DNA of 64,000 nucleotides from Chrysoporthe austroafricana (GCA_001051155.2 JYIP02000009.1:682001-746000), one strand, 5' to 3'; counted from the stretch's first letter, positions 22,777 through 35,890 are shown. The notes: generated by a model from the sequence alone, not told the origin. Made by a program: numbers and translations.

Positions 22777-24214
22777 ATGTACAGGACGGCCCTCTCGAGA
22801 TGTGCGCGGCTGACTGCACCAGCACTGCAGGCCGGCGCCCGCCGAAGCTACGCAGCCTCCGCCTCCGCGCCGCCGTTTGACTGGCAAGACCCTCTCAACG
22901 CGAAGAACCTCCTCACGGAGGAGGAGCTGGCGGTAGCCGAGACGGCGGAGAAGTACTGCCAGGAGCAGCTGCTCCCAAGAGTCCTTCGTACGCGCCCCCG
23001 ACCCACACCGCGCCGCTCCTCCTCATCCGCGGCGCCCCCCCTCCCGTGTTGGACGGTCTGCTAACCCACGGCCTGTGCGTATTATAGAGGCCTACCGCGA
23101 CGAGAACTACGACCGCAAGATCCTGTCCGAGATGGGCGCCCTCGGTCTCCTCGGCGCGACCCTCGACGGGTACGGCTGCGCGGGCGCCTCGACGGTGGCG
23201 GGCGGGCTGATCACGAAGGCCGTCGAGCGCGTCGACAGCGGGTACCGGTCGGGCATGTCGGTGCAGTCGTCGCTCGTCATGGGAGGGATACACGAGTTCG
23301 GAACTGAGGAGCAGAAGGAGAAGTTCCTGCCCGGCATGGCCAAGGGCGAGGTGCTGAGCGCGTTTGGGCTGACGGAGCCGAACCACGGCTCCGACCCGGG
23401 CGCGATGGAGACGACCGCGCGGCCGCACCCGAGCAAGGAGGGCTACTACCTGCTGAGCGGCAGCAAGACATGGATCACGAACAGCCCGATCGCGGACGTG
23501 CTGATGGTGTGGGCTCGGCTCGCCGAGACGGGCAAGATACGCGGGTTCCTGGTAGAGAGGTCGCGGTGCCCGCCCGGCACACTCGAGACGCCGCCGATCA
23601 AGAACAAGAACGGCCTGCGCGCGAGCATCACGGGCATGATCCAGATGGACGACGTGCCGGTGCCCAGGGAGATGATGTTCCCGCACGTCGAGGGCCTCCG
23701 GGGCCCGTTCTCGTGTCTCAACAGCGCGCGCTACGGCATCGCGATGGGCACGATCGGGGCGCTGGAGGACTGCATCGCGAGAGCGAGGACGTACGCGCTC
23801 GAGAGGAAGCAGTTTAAAGGGAACCCGATCGCCAAGTACCAGCTGGTGCAGAAGAAGCTCGCGGATGCGGCGACGGACGCGGCGTACGGCATGCTGGCGG
23901 CGGTCCAGGTGGGGCGGCTGAAGGACGAGGGCAAGGCGACGCCCGAGATGATCAGCATGGTGAAGAGGCAGAACTGCGACCGCGCGCTGCAGGGCGCGAG
24001 AACGCTGCAGGAGGTGTTCGGGGGCAACGCGGTCAGCGACGAGTACGGGGTGGGGAGGCATGTGGCGAATCTATTTGTGACGCAGACCTACGAGGGGCAG
24101 AGTGACATTCACAGTAAGTCAGAGGGCTATTCTCGTCAGGGTTCGTGTGGCTGACTCTCCTGCGCAGGCTTGATACTTGGAAGGGCCATCACCGGCATCC
24201 AGGCGTTCGTTTAG
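22777..24214 (+). CDS. Glutaryl-CoA dehydrogenase, mitochondrial
   Basis: Three exons (22777-22987, 23088-24113, 24168-24214) give 427 aa; introns are 100 and 54 nt. The N-terminus is an Arg-rich presequence ([17 protein letters not shown]...RRSYA), as expected for the mitochondrial matrix. The mature part starts [17 protein letters not shown], which is typical of glutaryl-CoA dehydrogenase. Further marks: [14 protein letters not shown] (substrate-binding Arg), [21 protein letters not shown], and [19 protein letters not shown], where the Glu is the catalytic base. Reaction: FAD-dependent dehydrogenation and decarboxylation of glutaryl-CoA to crotonyl-CoA, in lysine, hydroxylysine and tryptophan breakdown, passing electrons to ETF. 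The last exon carries only the C-terminal 15 residues. It lies 2.6 kb from the lactam-type block; a metabolic link is only a guess. Confidence 0.93.
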
Positions 24215-24772
24215 GCTCGAGGCTCCCGTCGACGGCCGCATCCGCACCCGCACCCGCCAGGCCTGTTGCCTAGAGGCGTGAGCCGTGTCACGGTCAGCTC
24301 ATCCGTGCTGGTGTTCGTTGTACATATACCGGCCAGCCACAGCAGAGCGAGGTGAAGCCAGAGCTGGCCTGCACGAGAAACACACCACCCGTGCCACAAG
24401 CGGCACGCCGTACAACATATAGATATCGTCTGCCGAGATCTATCTTAAGCAGATGTGCAGTCTCGCTCCCCGCCCCCTCTCCCAGGCCATTGCCGTCCCC
24501 GATCACGACGGCGCCACAGTCGGATGTAGCCGGCAGCCCCTTTCCGCGGCGGTCCCGGCCTCACGGCCTTGTCCACGGTTTATCCCTGAACCCCCTACTT
24601 TAGCGCAGTCTATCTGGCGGAAAAGTTGATCGACGTCATGAATCAAGAGCGATAGACTTTGTGACTTTGAGCCTGGAGAAAAGTCTACCGGCAGGAGTGA
24701 GGAGTGATGAGTGACGGTGAATGTAGTCGGGATCCATCAGTCGCCCCTCCAGGCAGGAGTTGCTGTGGGTAT

Positions 24773-24808
24773 ATGAGGCCAGGCATGAGGCCAGGCGTGA
24801 GGCCAGGC
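24773..24808. repeat. 12-bp tandem repeat, 3 copies
   Basis: Three head-to-tail copies of (A/G)TGAGGCCAGGC. Probably a microsatellite-like expansion in intergenic DNA. Confidence 0.8.
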
Positions 24809-25184
24809 GCCCAACACACTAATACAGCCATGTAGCTTTCCGACGCTGCTTGTATGCCCAAATACCACCGCCCTGTTTAAGCAAGGAGGGGCAGGCACGT
24901 AGCAGGGCAGGTGGCCTCGGCTGGTTGGGCTGCGGGCTGGGCGGCAATCGCCTGGGACAACAAGCGGGCTTTTAGGCCTTCACTGGTGACTGGCCATCCC
25001 ATCAGCCGTCTGCCTCAGTGCGCACAGGACGTGCCGCGTAGGGCAGGCTGCAAGTGGGCAGGCATCCCTTTGTTCCGCACCCTGTGCTGTCCACCGCCCC
25101 GCCCTGCCCCCCACACCTGGGCCAAGTGACTGATCAGTGCAGCGAGGGCAGGGCACCAAGGCACCAGGGCACCAGCACGCACAG

Positions 25185-25251
25185 CACGGCACGGCACGGC
25201 AGCAGCGCTCGCTGGCTGGCTGGCGGGCTGGCTGGCTGGCTGGCGAGCGGG
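25185..25251. repeat. GGCAC and GGCT simple repeats
   Basis: A short GGCAC array is followed by an array of GGCT units interrupted by GGCG. Low-complexity sequence in the region before the E2 gene. Confidence 0.7.
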
Positions 25252-25835
25252 CTTGCAGTGAATGGCTGGGGTGCCACCACCTTCCTTGCGCTTCCAAGGT
25301 TTTCATGCCACCTCCAGCAGCGCCGACGAACTTCTTCCACTTGCCAACCTTCTTTCAAATCTCATCATCAGCCGTCAACCACCCACGCCCAGTCACTCTC
25401 CTCATCTGCCCTGCGGGAGGACAAGACACAACTCCGCGCAGACAAACCCACGATACCAAAACTGTACGTCTGTCTCACTGATAACAACACTCACGCACGG
25501 CCCCTATCAGTCACCTGCAGCCTGCACCCTACCCAAAACGGACCTGCCTCGCCTCCTTCGCCCTGTGTCCCTACCCGTGAATCACCTCTGACCTGTCGCT
25601 GTTGACTGTTCACTCCACTGCCTTCCGTGTGATTCCATCCAGCTTGGGCTGACGCGAGCTAAACCTCCCATCGTGCAGCAGCCTCGCCCGAAGACCAATC
25701 TTTTCTCCCTTCTCCTACGACTCGACCCGCGACCGCCCGCCACCAGACCGCAGCGATCCGAAACCGCATCAACGTCAATCTCCGACGCCTCTTTGTGTCT
25801 TTCGACATATACCAACCCCCTCAACAACCCACAAA

Positions 25836-26897
<1,062 letters not shown>

Positions 26898-29800
26898 CCC
26901 TTGGTTGACCCTGATGGGTTGCCAGGGGTGGCTAGATGGTTGGATGGATACGGATTTCTGTCAGGCAGGACCGCGGGGACGAGGCGGGCAAGCTTTAGAT
27001 GCCGAGGTTATCCGACGGACGAACACCCCTACCGGGGCGTCGAGCTTTTCACTCGCCGAGGTTTCCTACAGATTTCTTACGACTGGCTTTACTATGGCGT
27101 TGCATTCCTCACGAATTGCACATCTCGGGTCGCGGACATCGTTTGGTTGTGACGAACTGGGTTTCACTTTTCTCTGACGACAACAGAACTCATCATGACA
27201 TCGGAGAAGGGCGGCTACGTGCATTGCAGATAGTCAGACAGCATGAGGAATCGACGTGAACATTACAATCAAGGATTTGGGCCAGAAATTCAGTGTGAAT
27301 GGGGCTTAATATGCAGCCCAGGATAAGTAACGAGGGTGATGATCAGGTACTAGTCTCTTCTTTCCTGAATATCTATACGCGGCTCGTGATTCTTTTGCTC
27401 ATCAACCAGCGTTGATAACATTCCATCCACACGGAGCGCCTGTCACCAAAGCGCGACTCGTAAACCACGCAACATGCCAGATCTATATCCGAAGCGCATT
27501 ATTAGTAGAGCACTACTGTTGGGAAAATGGGGCTATGGGAGGTGAGCGGGGGGAAGAGCATCAACAGCAAGGTAATCGGGCGCGAGGCACCAGCAGGCGC
27601 GGGGGATCCACACGGGAGAGGCCTCGACGCCGACGAGGCCTCGTCAGCACAGGAGGATCATTGAAGAAACGGCTGATCGAAGGGAAATGGCTGCTTCGGA
27701 AAGGCTAGTTGCGCACCAGGCCTCCAGGCGCACGAGAAGAGCAGGGACAAATCACGCTGTGGTCCCAGGATCTGGTCTAGGAGTGGAGGAGCTTCGTCCG
27801 GAAGCGTCTTGTCGATAGCAGCCGCTCACTCACTGGCGGCTTGGCTTCCGAACCAACGCGGGAGTAGGGAGTTCTTGTCAGGCATCGATTGGCTAGAAGC
27901 AAGCTCCCAGGCTCTGGCAGGAAAGGTCTATCGCAAGACTACTTGCTCTCGAGAACCGTTCCAAGAGGCATAGAACTCAGGGGTGCCCCATTCGAGACTA
28001 CGAGCGCCAACCTGTCAAGTGACAAGGCAACCTCTCGAAGCGCTAGGATGGTCTTGCAGTATTCAATCCTACCTGTCAGGCCGGGTGATTAAGAGCCCAA
28101 CCGCAACGACGCACAGCACGGGAATGGCATCGGGCAGTCTGTTGCTGATGCCCGAAGCCCTAGTGTGATCGCGGCAGCCCGGAGGTTCAAGGCAGCCTTG
28201 AGATGGAAGCATACACATATTGGAGACGGGTGTCCTCCCTCGGGCGCCCCCCCCCCCGGGGAACATGATTGTAGTACTACACCGGCCAGGCTCGTGGTAT
28301 AAGCGGGCTGGTGACCTGACCCTGGTGGTGATAACAACCTCAGCCGTCGACTCTTGCGCCATCTCAGAACGTTCAGGTCTGAGACGGGGGGAGAACGACG
28401 ACATCGGGCAGTGTCCACGTCTTCCCAATATCGTTCAGGATGTTCCGCAGCAGTACGCCATGACGATGTTCACCTTGATACATAGCCGGAACTTTAGCAA
28501 CACGTCTTGCACCCTGCAGTATTGAGGCATGTACCCTCCATATACTAATAAACCGCGAGATAGACCCACGATTCTAATCTAGGGCAAGAGATGTGTGCTC
28601 AATCATGTTGTCAGAATGCAAACCTGAACATAATCTTTCTATATTGTCTATCCTGAGCCTACACCTTTCAAGTCAGGGAGTGCATACAGCAAGTTAGGCT
28701 TTTCAGCGCAGTGGAAAGCCCCTGCTAGCGCCTGCGGGTGCCGGACTGACGGGTTGCAGATCCGTCTTCGGGCTCTCATGAGGCTGAAGCCCCAGGATCT
28801 GCAGCGCGCTTCGTCCGTCTCGCCTCTTCCCCGGGATATCACCCATGCATCACGACTCTCCGAGCCATCAGGCTGCAGCCTCACAGAACCTAGTTATACC
28901 AAAGCGGGTTTAATCACTGTGTCTAACTGTTGTTCGTCGCGGAACACGCCAAAAAAAAAAAAAAAAAAAGCCTGAAGCGGCAACTTCCGAGGAAGTTGGC
29001 CTTGATATTTGTTAAAGTATACTGCCAAGGCGAGGCCTGGACGGCTACGAAAGCCGTTGCCAGGAGACTCAGCGGTCAGGAAACGGTCAAGTCTTTTCTG
29101 TGACAGCATCCGAGTATCCCAAGACTCGTGATCTACGGCACATTGAATGAATATAAAGTGGAAATAGACTGTATTCAGCCCGCCGCTTCTTGTCCATCAT
29201 CGTCACTCGCATGAGTCCTTCTCGTCCCTGATCTTAGGTATCCAGCCAGCTATGTCTTTCGTACGAGCTTTGTGGAGTCTTTACAATATTTTGAACAATC
29301 TTGTTGTAACCTGAAGTGCCATGATTCCGGGATATTTCCCCTATAACGTCCAATGAAGTATATCATGCCATGAGCCATCACCCTCCGCCCTGGTGCATCT
29401 GACGCTCAACTTCGAATAACCGCCGTGGTCGTCATGCCAGTGGGCAACGATCTCAGATGGTCCACATAAACGAGCTTCTAGACTAATTAGTGCGACGCAC
29501 CACGAAGCCGCATCCCTCAGACCCTTAAGAACAGAGCATTTTGAATCAAGTCACCGCCCTTCGAGGTGATCAGCACGATTAGGTACAGTGCGGCCTGGTG
29601 ACGCTCTGGGTGATCTGCACTGTCCTGACAGCATGCGAAGGTTGGGCGAGAGAGACAGACACTTCGTTCACAAACAAGTCTGGTTTGCGTCATCTAGCCG
29701 CGCCGATTAGCTCTTGCAACCGCTGGCAGGCTGCTTTTCAGACACGGCCTCGCACTCTCACGATGCCAGCTGGCAACTCTTTTCCCCAGATAACATTTTG

Positions 29801-29909
29801 ATTTTTACAGTCTCAGCTCTCCCCGAGAGACGGCACAGGTTGATTGTGACGCTGACAACATCCCATCTCACCCCACACTCTCATCCGCGCAACCCGACTC
29901 CTCACAGCC
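26898..29909. other. 3-kb intergenic stretch with possible SINE
   Basis: No protein gene recognised. A C-run lies near 28248-28257. A tRNA-like head followed by a poly(A) run (about 28695-28969) is listed separately. Frames on both strands are short and motif-free. Confidence 0.5.
28695..28969 (+). mobile_element. Possible SINE-like retroposon
   Basis: An A-box-like stretch (CAGCGCAGTGGAAAGCC, about 28704-28720) and a B-box-like stretch (GGGTTGCAGATCC, 28751-28763, in a small GACGG/CCGTC stem) are spaced as in a tRNA gene. They are followed by about 190 nt of unrelated sequence and end in 19 A (28951-28969). This is the layout of a tRNA-derived SINE. I could not find a convincing target-site duplication, and the tRNA arms are degenerate. 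Confidence 0.3.
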
Positions 29910-30635
29910 ATGGCCTCAGTCCGCGCCGTGAAGGCGCTCACCTGGGGCACCATCGGCGCAAACCTCTACGTCTTCGGCAGGTGGCACGTCATGGCGGCCG
30001 ACCCCAAGGTCGCGAAGGAACCCCGGTCGCCAGCCTACCTTGAGGCGCAGGCGCGGCACCAGAGGTACATGGTTGACCACTTCACGCTGTCGCGGCGCAA
30101 CATCGACGAGGGCCGCTGGTACACGGCGCTCACGTCCGCCTTCAGCCACCGGAGCCTGCTCCACCTGGCCGTCAACATGTTCATGGTCAACGAGGCCGGC
30201 AAGATCGCGAGCTACGTCGGGCTCGGCCCCTGGCGCCTGGGCGCCCTCGCGCTCGGCTCCGCGCTGGGCGGCTCCGCCGGCTCGCTGTACGACAGCACCC
30301 GGCGCGTGCGCGCCGGCGAGCCCGACGTCCCCGGGCTGGGCGCGTCCGGCATGGTCCAGGGGATGCTGGTGGCGACGATGCTGGCCGCACCGTGGCTGCC
30401 GATGCGCGTCATGTTCATCCCCGTCGACATCTCGTACCGGACTGTGGTTGTGGGCTTCATCGCTTGGGACATGTACCAGCTGTACGAGGAGAGGACGTCG
30501 GGGCACAGGAGGGAGAGCTGGGCGGGCTCGGGTTCGTACATCGGGTATGCGGCGCATCTGGGGGGCGCCGCGTTCGGGACGGTCTTCTACCTGCTGGCCA
30601 TGCGGAGGGGTCGGCGGCTGCCGCCTAGGTTTTGA
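29910..30635 (+). CDS. Rhomboid-family intramembrane serine protease
   Basis: Single exon, 241 aa. Rhomboid landmarks: WYTALTSAFSH, then HLAVN (His85 and Asn89, oxyanion side chains), GLGASG with the nucleophile Ser146, and YAAHLGGAAFG with the catalytic His216. Several hydrophobic helices lie between them, so the dyad is complete and an active protease is expected. The N-terminus (MASVRAVKALTWGTIGANLYVF) is short and basic-hydrophobic. The FSH...H...N-M spacing recalls the mitochondrial PARL/Pcp1 branch, but location cannot be settled from sequence. Role: cleaves transmembrane substrates within the bilayer. It stands alone with long flanks and converges with the dehydratase gene downstream. 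Confidence 0.88.
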   Translation: MASVRAVKALTWGTIGANLYVFGRWHVMAADPKVAKEPRSPAYLEAQARHQRYMVDHFTLSRRNIDEGRWYTALTSAFSHRSLLHLAVNMFMVNEAGKIASYVGLGPWRLGALALGSALGGSAGSLYDSTRRVRAGEPDVPGLGASGMVQGMLVATMLAAPWLPMRVMFIPVDISYRTVVVGFIAWDMYQLYEERTSGHRRESWAGSGSYIGYAAHLGGAAFGTVFYLLAMRRGRRLPPRF

Positions 30636-31021
30636 TGATCTGAGCTGGGTTGGGGGCTTGATACAGGGCGGGTGGCGTTACTTTTCATTTTGATGACGAC
30701 GGTTCATCTTCAGCATGCAATGGGCGTTCCGAGAGATACCAGTGGTCCTTTTACAGGCCTACATGCGAGACCACAGCATGATCGTTCAAGGCGAGGCGTG
30801 TCGATTACGGTCAGAGCAGTTAGGGGCGGGCTTTATGAGCGAAGACGATACCGGCCTTGGACTATAGTCTCTGGGGCAAGAGCAAATTATGAATTATGGT
30901 ACGTGTCTAGGTTTGAGTTCACCTCTCAAAGAAAATTTTTGTGCCTGCGCGGGCGTTCAATTCTGAAGTAGGCCGTTCCCTTCCGCTGTCGTCCCCTTTT
31001 GTGAGTCAGCCACTCTCAAGA
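30636..31021. other. Convergent intergenic spacer
   Basis: The 3' flanks of the rhomboid gene (+) and of the dehydratase gene (-). No gene or clear repeat. Confidence 0.7.
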
Positions 31022-33100
31022 TCAATGATTGTCCCTGGGGACAGGGTTTCTCTGCGCGATCCGCTGAAAATGCACAGCCCGCTTCATCACCATGCCCTCG
31101 CTCAATCCACCGACCTCCCGACGGAAGATGTCCTGCCAGGGCGTCTGGCTCGGCGGGACCTGGTACCCGCCCGCAGCCTCGAGCACCTCACGCCGCTCCT
31201 TGAGCTCCTCCTCCGGCAGCATGATATCGACGCGCCTCTTGTCCAGGTCAACCCTGACCCGGTCTCCATCCTTCAAAAGCGCCAGGTTGCCCCCATCCGC
31301 GGCCTCGGGCGTCGCGTTGAGGATGCTCGGCGACCCGGACGTCCCCGACTGGCGGCCGTCGCCGATGCAGGGCAGGTCCCGCACGCCCTTCTTCAGCAGC
31401 CTCGCGGGCGCGTGGCGGTTGACGACCTCCGCGGCGCCCGGGTAGCCCAGGGGCCCGACGCCCCGCATCACGAGGATCGTCCGGCAGTCGATGTCGGCGT
31501 CCTCGATGCGGTCGTTGTAGTCCTCCGGACCGTCAAACACCGCGACCTTGCACTCGAAGGCGTTTGGGTCGTCGGGGTCCAAGAGGAACCGCTTGCGGAA
31601 CTCGGAGGAGATGACCGACGTCTTCATGATGGCCGAGTCGAAGAGCGTGCCGGTCAGGTGGAGGAATCCGGCGTTCTCCTTGATGGGGCGGCTGAACGGC
31701 TTGATCGTCCGCCGGTCCCAGGTAAGCTCACCGCGCACATTGTCGGCCATGGTCTTCCTGTTGCATGTGATAGCCTCCGGGTGTGGCAGTCTTCCCGCCT
31801 CGAGCAGCTCGGCCATGACCGCGGGTAGACCACCGGCACGGTAGTAGTCCTCGCTGAGCATCTCGCCGGCCGGCTGCATGTTCAGCAGCAGCGGGATCGA
31901 GAACCCGATTCGGTCCCAGTCATCCAGATCCAACGGTACACCAGCGTGTTTTGCGATGGCGCAGAGATGAATCGGCGCATTAGTGCTGCCCCCAATGGCC
32001 GTGTTGGCCACAATCGCATTCTCGAACGCGCCACGAGTCATGATGTCGCAGGGTCTCAGATCCTCGTGTACCATCCCAACAATGCGCTCACCGGTCTGGT
32101 AAGCAACCTGAGACCGTTCCCGGTATGGGGCGGGTATGGCGGCGGAACCGGGCAGAGCCATTCCCAAGGCCTCGGCCAGGGCATTCATGGTCGACGCGGT
32201 GCCCATAGTATTGCAGTGACCGGGGCTGGGGGTGCCGCTGGCAACCATGTTGAGAACCTCCTCGTCGCTGATGCGGCCCGCGGCGTGCTGCTCTCGAGCG
32301 TGCCAGACAACCGTGCCGGAGCCGACCCTTTCCCCGTTCAGCCACCCATTCAGCATGGGCCCGACGTTCAGGCATATGGCCGGAATGTTGACCGTGGCGG
32401 CCGCCATCAGACACGCCGGAGTCGTCTTGTCACAGCCGGTGAGAAGGACGATGCCGTCGAAGGGGTAGGCGTGCATGAGCTCGACGAGTCCAAGGTAGGC
32501 GAGGTTCCGGTCCAGGGTCGCCGTCGGTCGTCTTGTGCTCTCTTGAATGGGGTGCATGGGAAACTCGAAGGCAATCCCGCCCGCCGAACGGATGCCTTCA
32601 CGAACTCGCTTCGCCAGTTCGATGTGGTGTCGGTTGCACTATAGATATACGTTAGAGCCATCCAGACGAGTACAATATAAAGTGCCGAGATTGAATACGC
32701 GCCAGGCCCATTGCGCCGCGGTCTTCACGGCGGCAAAGGCACAGGTACAACACCATCAAAGGGTCAAGGTCTCTCTTACAGGTGTGAGGTCAGATCCAGA
32801 CTGCGCGATGCCGATGATTGGCTTATCCGACATAAGCTCCTCGCGCGTCAGCCCATAGTTGAGATATCTCTCGACATAGAGCGCGGTCATGCCCGGGTCC
32901 TCCTTTCGGTTGAACCAGTTCGAGGATCGCAGCTTTGGTTTCGGTTTGGGCGCCAGCTCGCCGCGGATCTTAGCCATCGTCTCCTCGAGCTGCTTCGCCC
33001 TGGCCCGAACTTTAATCAGTTCCGCCTCATAGTCCTCGATGTCGACAACTCGGTCGCCGCAGTCATTGGTGCAGTCTCCGCAGGCTGACTCGCAGTTCAT
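31022..33100 (-). CDS. IlvD/Edd-family dehydratase (sugar-acid dehydratase type)
   Basis: Two exons (33100-32780 and 32638-31022) across a 141-nt GT-AG intron give 645 aa. Landmarks: [35 protein letters not shown] (spliced junction), [48 protein letters not shown] and [13 protein letters not shown]. The cysteines in TGCDKTTPA and GHCNTMG are the expected Fe-S ligands. The [18 protein letters not shown] start is typical of the pentonate/hexonate dehydratase branch (for example L-arabonate or D-xylonate dehydratase) rather than valine-pathway Ilv3, and I see no mitochondrial presequence. Reaction: dehydration of an aldonic acid to a 2-keto-3-deoxy acid. An upstream in-frame ATG at 33298 would add 66 low-complexity residues. 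I chose [10 protein letters not shown] because its charged/Cys-rich lead-in matches relatives as I remember them. Confidence 0.88.
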
Positions 33101-35611
33101 GTTGGCTCGTTGCTTGGGGTTGAGTCGTGTCGAAGTTCCCCTTTTGGTCTGGGTCGTGGAAATTGGAGATGGTATTGCTTTTATCGTTTTCCTTCTCTTT
33201 CCAGGTCGTTCACTCTCTTGTGCTAGCATGTGATCCGTCGTGGGCAAGCTGCGCGTCACTTCATCACAGCTACTCCCTTCACAAGCGTGACTACTCATAC
33301 TCGCGGGTGACGGAGACTTTAGTTCCAAGAGGCGGCCCGTAATTCGTCATAGGTGACCTTCGGCCCATAATTTGGTGATGGAATGCCCAAAAATAAATAT
33401 TCAGCGCGTGCCGGAGCACCTCGGCGGCAGGTGAGTGAAATAACAATTTTTCGTCGCCCATATTTCAGCAGTATACCTGCAAGTCATATAGAGTCCGAGG
33501 AGAAACCTTTCACCTCAGTCCGCCAAACCGTATCTCCGGTCGCGGGCGCCCGGACCCTCACATTACTGTGTCTGAGGTGTCATTAGTGGGTCGATTCATG
33601 CAGGTACAGTATCGGTCAACTAAGTGGCTGGAATCTCGTTGGCAGTTCAGTAGTGCTATCTACAACAGACAGACGATATCACGGTCAAGGCTGACCACAT
33701 CCGGATCCTGGCCGGAGACTCACGCCCTGCATATGTTATTTCCGTTGATATGTCGTGCCTCAGCAAAATCCCGTACCTTCACCTCAGACAATGAACGCCC
33801 ACTCTCCTGGAATACTGTCCATGTACCGAGCGGATTACCCAGATTTTGGAATAGTGGGCTGGGAAGATATGCCCGCGGAACTTTCCGACGAACTTCCCAC
33901 ATGAGCCATCCGGATTAAAGAGCCATCTGGCTGAGAGCCTTTTCTTCCACCCGGGATGGGAGCTTACTCAGAATCCCTATGTTGATATGTGACAAGTAAG
34001 TAAGACCATTATGGCATGTTGATATCAACTGCATACGCCCAGACATGAGGGAAGACGGAGTTCACCTCCCGCTCGTTGCGTAGATAGCAGAAATGACCCA
34101 TTTCTCGCGAAATGAGGAACATGGTGAGCGGGAAGGGAGGGAAGGGAAGAATAGCAGACCTGAGACCACGGAAAATAAAGTTGATGGGGCTAAAGATCTG
34201 TGCCTACCTAGTATAGTACAATCAAAGGCTAGCATGGACGCAGGGCACTTTGATAAGGCCCAGAAAATAAAGTGGATTGGGTGCAAAAGATAGCCGCCTG
34301 TGGGCCATCTGAGGCCATACATAATACTGGTAATCCTGTGGCAAAATCTTTCTGCGTGAATTTCTGTATATGCGAAGCTTGCAGGTGCGCAATAACAACC
34401 TTGGAAGTGGCGGCGAGAAATATCCCATAGACCGTAGTTCCTCAAGAATCAGGCTAGGAAAGACATCAGGATGACAGGTTTTTTTGGTGCCAGACGTTGA
34501 GTACCGAACATACATTAACAGGCTGACTGTGACCGCAGAGAATCATCTCTACTAATATTGCTAAGGCCGTGACAAACGGATTTGCGCGCCATCGTGGCGA
34601 CTCTCGACAACCGGTATATTGACATCGGCCTTCAAAGACACAGAAGACCACTGGGGACCTCAATATTCCAGCATCAGTTTTCGAATCCCTAAGTTCGTAC
34701 TAGAGTGGAAGATCGCTACGCATGCTGCATTTCTTGGCGGCATCCGTGTTCAACCGCCACCGTAGACACTCCGGGTCGTATTGCTCAGACAATAAAGTAT
34801 CTCGCTATAGTCGTTCATGACAGAAGATACTACAACCTGGATTCGGCTCTTTTTCCTTGGGTTGTTCCCTCATCACTGAAAAGTCGCCGACTACAATGCC
34901 GCCGTGCAGGATACCACCCCACCATGGGCACCAGAAGTATAGAGTATCGTTAGATTCTACTGTCCCGGAATTACCGGCCAGAGGCACTCGACGACTAGAA
35001 AACGAAGTGAAATACACTGCATGCTTCTTGGAGCATACGAGTCTTCACACATTCACCGAAAATCATTTATGCTCTTGATCGAGGTGACTAGAGAGCCTGT
35101 GAATACATGGGATCGTAACTTCATCTCAATGTCTGCACTTCTATCTGGGCGAAGCCTGAGTGAATGACTTGCAACAGGCCGGAGCATTCGGAGAGAGGTC
35201 TTCTCGGTTTTAAGTGACTAATTCATCTTTATCAAACTCTGTAAGATCGTCGCGGACTTGTCTGTGGTCTCCCTGTAGAGAAGTGCCATCTCGCCCGCTG
35301 TCTGGGAAGATTCACTTCCAGTTGGACAGTCACGCTGGAGAGCCTTTTCACACCACTCGATCTCGCTAAAGCCCGATCTCCATCGAAGAGGAGTGGTCCC
35401 CCAATCATATGCATGCCGTCCACTGAGAAGCCCCAATCTGCAGCTTTACATCATTTTCACGTTCACCCCAAACGCCTCCTCCGAATGGACCCCGTCATGA
35501 GGACCCGAGAAATGCCCAAATCCCTCCTTTGCGCCATATCATGCTCCTTCCATGCCTCAGCTCCATTCCTTTTTTTTTATTCTTCTTTTCCATGTTTGCA
35601 TCTGCCCTGAA
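33101..35611. other. 2.5-kb gene-free stretch
   Basis: The first ~200 nt are 5' flank of the dehydratase gene. Beyond that only short frames lacking motifs are seen on either strand, for example 34062-34445 minus. No tRNA or clear repeat. Confidence 0.5.
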
Positions 35612-35890
35612 TCAACCACAAAAGCTGTCAAGGCATTTTATCAACACCACGATTCCGCAGCAGTACAGACAGCATTCACCGCATCCGCGGCCGTCGCGTC
35701 CACCTCTGAGGTCGGGGGACTCATCCCCGGGCGACTGTTGCTGCATTCGTAGTGGCTCCTGCTTGCGGTATGCTGCTTTGTCGTCGGACGGGCTGTTTCG
35801 TCGCGGCGCGTCGTCTTCGGGTGTGAAAGCCAGTGGACGCTGGGGGATGTAGCCCGCGGCGGGTGGTGTCAGTATCGTCGACAGGTCCAT
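35612..35890 (-). CDS. Small protein with Cys-rich hydrophobic tail (CYSTM-like)
   Basis: From the ATG at 35890 the frame gives 92 aa. The body is Pro/Ser/charged and probably disordered (SPGDESPDLRGGRDGRG). The C-terminus is GCGECCLYCCGIVVLIKCLD followed by SFCG: seven cysteines around a short hydrophobic stretch. This resembles CYSTM-type tails, cysteine-rich modules at the C-termini of small eukaryotic membrane-associated stress proteins that are often palmitoylated. A TATATA element lies about 140 nt upstream. The frame extends 58 codons further upstream, but that part overlaps the likely promoter. The gene is small and unassigned; coding status rests on the unusual tail. Confidence 0.55.
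   Translation of the reverse strand: MDLSTILTPPAAGYIPQRPLAFTPEDDAPRRNSPSDDKAAYRKQEPLRMQQQSPGDESPDLRGGRDGRGCGECCLYCCGIVVLIKCLDSFCG

Larger units (their letters stand above)
24215..25835. other. Long 5' region of the E2 gene, repeat-rich
   Basis: No gene seen. It holds a 12-bp tandem repeat (24773-24808), GGCAC and GGCT simple repeats (about 25185-25251), and a C/T-rich stretch up to the ATG of the E2 gene that looks like a fungal 5' leader and promoter. Confidence 0.6.

Noticed and set aside
22913..24061. 382-codon minus-strand frame opposite glutaryl-CoA dehydrogenase
   Set aside because: Shadow of a GC-rich coding exon; the plus strand has a complete, motif-bearing enzyme.
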